From Paenibacillus sp. sptzw28 (GTDB lineage Bacteria; Bacillota; Bacilli; Paenibacillales; Paenibacillaceae): DNA of 64,000 nucleotides. Location: contig NZ_CP080545.1 in assembly GCF_019550795.1 (NCBI RefSeq), positions 5,809,501 through 5,873,500 of the forward strand. Direction: 5' to 3'. A program made the translations under genes and the position numbers. This document shows, in pieces, positions 61,296-64,000 of the stretch. Position 1 is the stretch's first letter; each line of letters opens with the position of its first letter. The notes under the pieces are model-generated. The model saw only the letters and a list, made by a program, of their open reading frames with translations. It ran no database searches and was not told where the DNA came from.

Positions 61296-62576
61296 ATGGT
61301 AATGGCAAACGAATCAAGGAACTCTGCCGGCTATACGGTCGGGTTAACCGAAATCGCGCAAGCGCAAATGCACGTCAAAGAGGTGGCGGCCCGCACTCCG
61401 CTTCTGCATAACCGGGTATTGTCGGCCCGTTACGGCTGCAGCGTGCTTCTGAAAAGGGAGGATCTGCAGGTAGTCCGCTCCTTCAAGCTGCGCGGCGCCT
61501 ATCATCTGATGAAGTCGCTGCCGGCCGAGAGGCTTGCCCGCGGCGTCGTCTGCGCCAGCGCCGGCAACCATGCGCAGGGCGTCGCCTATTCGTGCCAGGC
61601 GCTCGGCATACCCGGCAAAATCTATATGCCGAGCACAACCCCGCGGCAAAAAGTTACTCAAGCGGCCTTCTTCGGCGGACCCGACGTTGAAATTATCCTT
61701 ACCGGAGACACTTTCGACGACGCGTTCAGCGAGGCGGTCGCCGCCAGCCGCAAGGACGACCTCGCGTTCATCCACCCGTTCGACGATCCGAAGATCATTG
61801 CCGGGAACGGCACGATCGGCAAAGAAATTATGGAGGCCGTCGAGGCCGCTCCCGACTTCATCTTCGTCACCATCGGAGGCGGGGGCCTGGCCGCAGGTGT
61901 AGGCGCCTATGTGAAAGCCGTATCGCCGGGCACGAAGCTGATAGGCGTCGAGCCGGAGGGTGCCCCGTCGATGCGGTTATCGCTCGATGCCGGAGAGGTG
62001 CTCACTCTGGACACCATTGATAAATTCGTCGACGGCGCCGCAGTCAAGCGTGTGGGCGATTTGACGTTCCGCATGTGCCGCGAGCTGCTGGACGATGTTG
62101 TGCTTGTTCCGGAGGGCAAGGCCTGCACAACGATGCTTGACCTGTACAACGAGAATGCGATCGTCGTCGAGCCTGCCGGCGCGCTGCCGATCGCCGCGCT
62201 TGATCTTTACCGGGACCAGATCGCCGGCAAAAGCGTTGTTTGTATCGTCAGCGGGGGTAACAACGACGTTGACCGGATGCAGGAGATCAAGGAACGGTCG
62301 CTTGTGTTCGAAGGGCTGAAGCATTATTTCATGGTCAACTTTCCTCAGCGTGCCGGCGCTTTGCGCGAATTTCTCGACGAGGTGCTCGGTCCGGACGACG
62401 ATATAACTCGGTTCGAATATACGAAGAAGCATAACAAGGATAACGGTCCGGCGCTTGTTGGGATCGAATTGAAGCACCGCGGGGATTACGAGCCTCTTGT
62501 CGAGCGTATGCGCCTGAAAGGGCTGCAGTTTCTCGAGCTGAACAAGGATCCGCTCCTATTCAATCTGCTTATCTGA
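61296..62576 (+). CDS. ilvA: Threonine ammonia-lyase (threonine dehydratase) IlvA
   Basis: 426 residues. PLP lysine in SFKLRGAYHLM (K64), cofactor loop GGGGLAAGVGAY near 190, SAGNHAQGV, and a C-terminal regulatory ACT-like part (LKHYFMVNFPQRAGALREFLDEVLGPDDDITRFEY). The length suits the shorter Gram-positive IlvA. Produces 2-oxobutanoate for isoleucine synthesis; controlled by the T-box. Confidence 0.94.
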   Translation: MVMANESRNSAGYTVGLTEIAQAQMHVKEVAARTPLLHNRVLSARYGCSVLLKREDLQVVRSFKLRGAYHLMKSLPAERLARGVVCASAGNHAQGVAYSCQALGIPGKIYMPSTTPRQKVTQAAFFGGPDVEIILTGDTFDDAFSEAVAASRKDDLAFIHPFDDPKIIAGNGTIGKEIMEAVEAAPDFIFVTIGGGGLAAGVGAYVKAVSPGTKLIGVEPEGAPSMRLSLDAGEVLTLDTIDKFVDGAAVKRVGDLTFRMCRELLDDVVLVPEGKACTTMLDLYNENAIVVEPAGALPIAALDLYRDQIAGKSVVCIVSGGNNDVDRMQEIKERSLVFEGLKHYFMVNFPQRAGALREFLDEVLGPDDDITRFEYTKKHNKDNGPALVGIELKHRGDYEPLVERMRLKGLQFLELNKDPLLFNLLI

Positions 62577-62741
62577 AATGACTTGCAGCTTGGGATTCAT
62601 GTCCGAGCATGCGTAGAATTCGGGCTGCATAGGTTAAACTGATAGTGAAGCGTCCCAAGTTGTTCTTACACACCGTTTATGCGGCGTTCATTCCCGGTTT
62701 ACAATTAGCCTATACACTCATGTCAGGAGGTGTGCCCCAAG

Positions 62742-63911
62742 ATGACTGGCCTGACCGGAACGAAAAGCCCGAAGCTCATGATATTGTATGCCTCTTACGG
62801 CGATGGCCACCTTCAGGCCGCACGGGCCATCCGCGATGCGCTCGCGGACCGCGACATGGAGCAGACCGTTCTCGTCGATCTGCTGGCCGAAGCTCACCCG
62901 TGGATTAATGAAATGACACGCCGGGTGTATATGAAGAGCTTCACCCTGCTTCCCGGCTTATACGGCTGGGTATACGACCGCACCAAACCGATGAAGCACG
63001 ATTCGCTGTTTGCAAACTGGCTCCACTCTTTCGGGCGCGACCGGCTGAGGCGAATCCTGCTGAGCGAGAAACCCGATGCGGTGATTCATACGTTCCCGCT
63101 GATGGCCATGCCTGCGATGAAAGAACGGATTGGGCTGCGGATTCCGTCCTGTTCCGTTGTCACCGATTTTGATCTCCACCAGCGGTGGGTCCATCCCAAC
63201 ATCGACCGCTACTATGTGCCCACAGAGGATATGAAGCGCGAGCTCATATCGCTCGGCATTCACGACGGCCGTATCTGCGTCAGCGGGATTCCGCTCAAGC
63301 GCGGGTTCCGCACGGTCACCCCGGACCCGGAGCTGCGCGCAAAGTATGGGCTGCCTGCCGGGAAACCGGTCGTGCTTATTATGGCGGGCGCCCATGGCTT
63401 ACTCCCCAATATTAACGCCATCGTTGCGGCTCTCCTGGAACAGCCGGCAGTGACCGTCGCTCTTGTCTGCGGACGAAACGATTCGCTCGCGCAAACGATG
63501 CGCAGCAGTTTCGAAGGCCATCCCGAGGCCGACAGACTGCGCATATTTGGCTATATGGAACAGATTCATGAGCTGATGGCTCTGGCAACCTGCCTTGTAA
63601 CGAAGCCGGGAGGCGTAACGCTGTCCGAAGCGCTGGCAGCGGGACTGCCTATTTTCATATATCGGCCGGTTCCCGGTCAAGAACGCAACAATGCACTGTA
63701 TATGGAAAAAAAGGGCGCCGCCGTCATTACCTATTCCCCGGAACAGCTTTCTTATGAAATAATGAATCTAATTCACGATCCGATCCGTTTAATGAATAGC
63801 AAAAAAGCCATTCTGAGTCTGCAGCGCATCAATGCCGCGGACACAATCGCCTTGGACTTTTGCTCAAGCTTGCATATAATGGAAGGAGTGTCTTCCGTTG
63901 TCCCGCAATGA
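62742..63911 (+). CDS. MGDG-synthase-type glycosyltransferase (UgtP-like)
   Basis: 389 residues. SYGDGHLQAARAIRDAL is the N-terminal signature of MGDG-synthase/UgtP lipid glycosyltransferases, with VTDFDLHQRWVHPNIDRYYVPTEDMK and the GT-B motif TKPGGVTLSEALAAGLPIFIY. Probably adds a sugar to diacylglycerol. ATG 62742 has AGGAGGTG 9 nt upstream; the 12-nt-longer frame starts inside it. Confidence 0.9.
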   Translation: MTGLTGTKSPKLMILYASYGDGHLQAARAIRDALADRDMEQTVLVDLLAEAHPWINEMTRRVYMKSFTLLPGLYGWVYDRTKPMKHDSLFANWLHSFGRDRLRRILLSEKPDAVIHTFPLMAMPAMKERIGLRIPSCSVVTDFDLHQRWVHPNIDRYYVPTEDMKRELISLGIHDGRICVSGIPLKRGFRTVTPDPELRAKYGLPAGKPVVLIMAGAHGLLPNINAIVAALLEQPAVTVALVCGRNDSLAQTMRSSFEGHPEADRLRIFGYMEQIHELMALATCLVTKPGGVTLSEALAAGLPIFIYRPVPGQERNNALYMEKKGAAVITYSPEQLSYEIMNLIHDPIRLMNSKKAILSLQRINAADTIALDFCSSLHIMEGVSSVVPQ

Positions 63912-63985
63912 TACGGGTCGCTTGAGCGGCCCCGTGCATGCACCCGGGAGCGGCATTTGCGAATAAGGATTAATAGGAGTGAGTT

Positions 63986-64000
63986 GTGATACGTAATCGC
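63986..64000 (+). CDS. Start of a further gene (runs off window)
   Basis: AGGAGTG six nt before GTG 63986 followed by ATA CGT AAT CGC. Only five codons are visible, so no product can be named. It may be co-transcribed with the glycosyltransferase. Confidence 0.4.

Noticed and set aside
62958..63395. 145-codon minus-strand ORF
   Set aside because: Antisense shadow of the glycosyltransferase gene.

Overview
The window looks like a chromosomal segment of a Gram-positive Bacillales bacterium, most likely Paenibacillaceae (Paenibacillus or Cohnella-like). The signs are strong AGGAGG-type ribosome binding sites with many TTG/GTG starts, a perfect 7-1-7 Fur box, an ilvA T-box leader, a class I c-di-GMP riboswitch, a YfiT-type bacillithiol transferase, and typical Bacillales families (DUF421, DUF3221, DUF4386, PPK2, VanW, GyrI-like). 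No rRNA, tRNA, phage module or CRISPR array was seen.

Layout. 1-2.1 kb: the 5' part of a secreted surface protein with a c-di-GMP-I riboswitch and terminator in its leader. 2.1-6.8 kb: small minus-strand genes (hypothetical, NHL/SMP-30 propeller, DinB, cupin, Mpo1-like, P-loop kinase). 6.8-16.6 kb: the most unusual region. Twelve short, AT-rich, same-strand genes are separated by GC-rich elements of about 145-175 bp. Each element carries integron-type R boxes (RYYYAAC and GTTRRRY), paired L arms and three internal hairpins kept by compensatory changes. Genes start only 29-60 nt after one element and stop 0-70 nt before the next. This matches a promoterless gene-cassette array lacking an integrase (CALIN-like), which is unexpected in a Firmicute. 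A lone R box at 16593 marks the array head.

16.7-22 kb: Fur-regulated ferric-siderophore uptake operon, then a ferric-reductase-like membrane protein with ApbE. 22.1-26.4 kb: an ECF sigma factor fused to a large C-terminal domain, followed by two stand-alone paralogues of that domain and a GyrI-like protein. 26.7-41.4 kb: ordinary accessory genes (GNATs, DinB proteins, histidine phosphatase, VOC, PPK2, DUF421, nucleotidyltransferase, branched-polyamine synthase BpsA with attenuator-like leader, a MerR operon, APH kinase, HAD hydrolase). 41.5-49.2 kb: a rhamnose-type ABC transporter operon with two ATPases and a DeoR regulator, including a tandem hairpin array ahead of the binding-protein gene. 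49.5-60.7 kb: DUF4386, site-2 protease, TetR/MFS efflux pair, epoxide hydrolase, NUDIX, two decayed genes, DUF2238, VanW. 60.9-64 kb: T-box-controlled ilvA, an MGDG-synthase-type glycosyltransferase and the start of one more gene.

All functional calls are by eye from motifs and family knowledge; no searches or folding programs were run.
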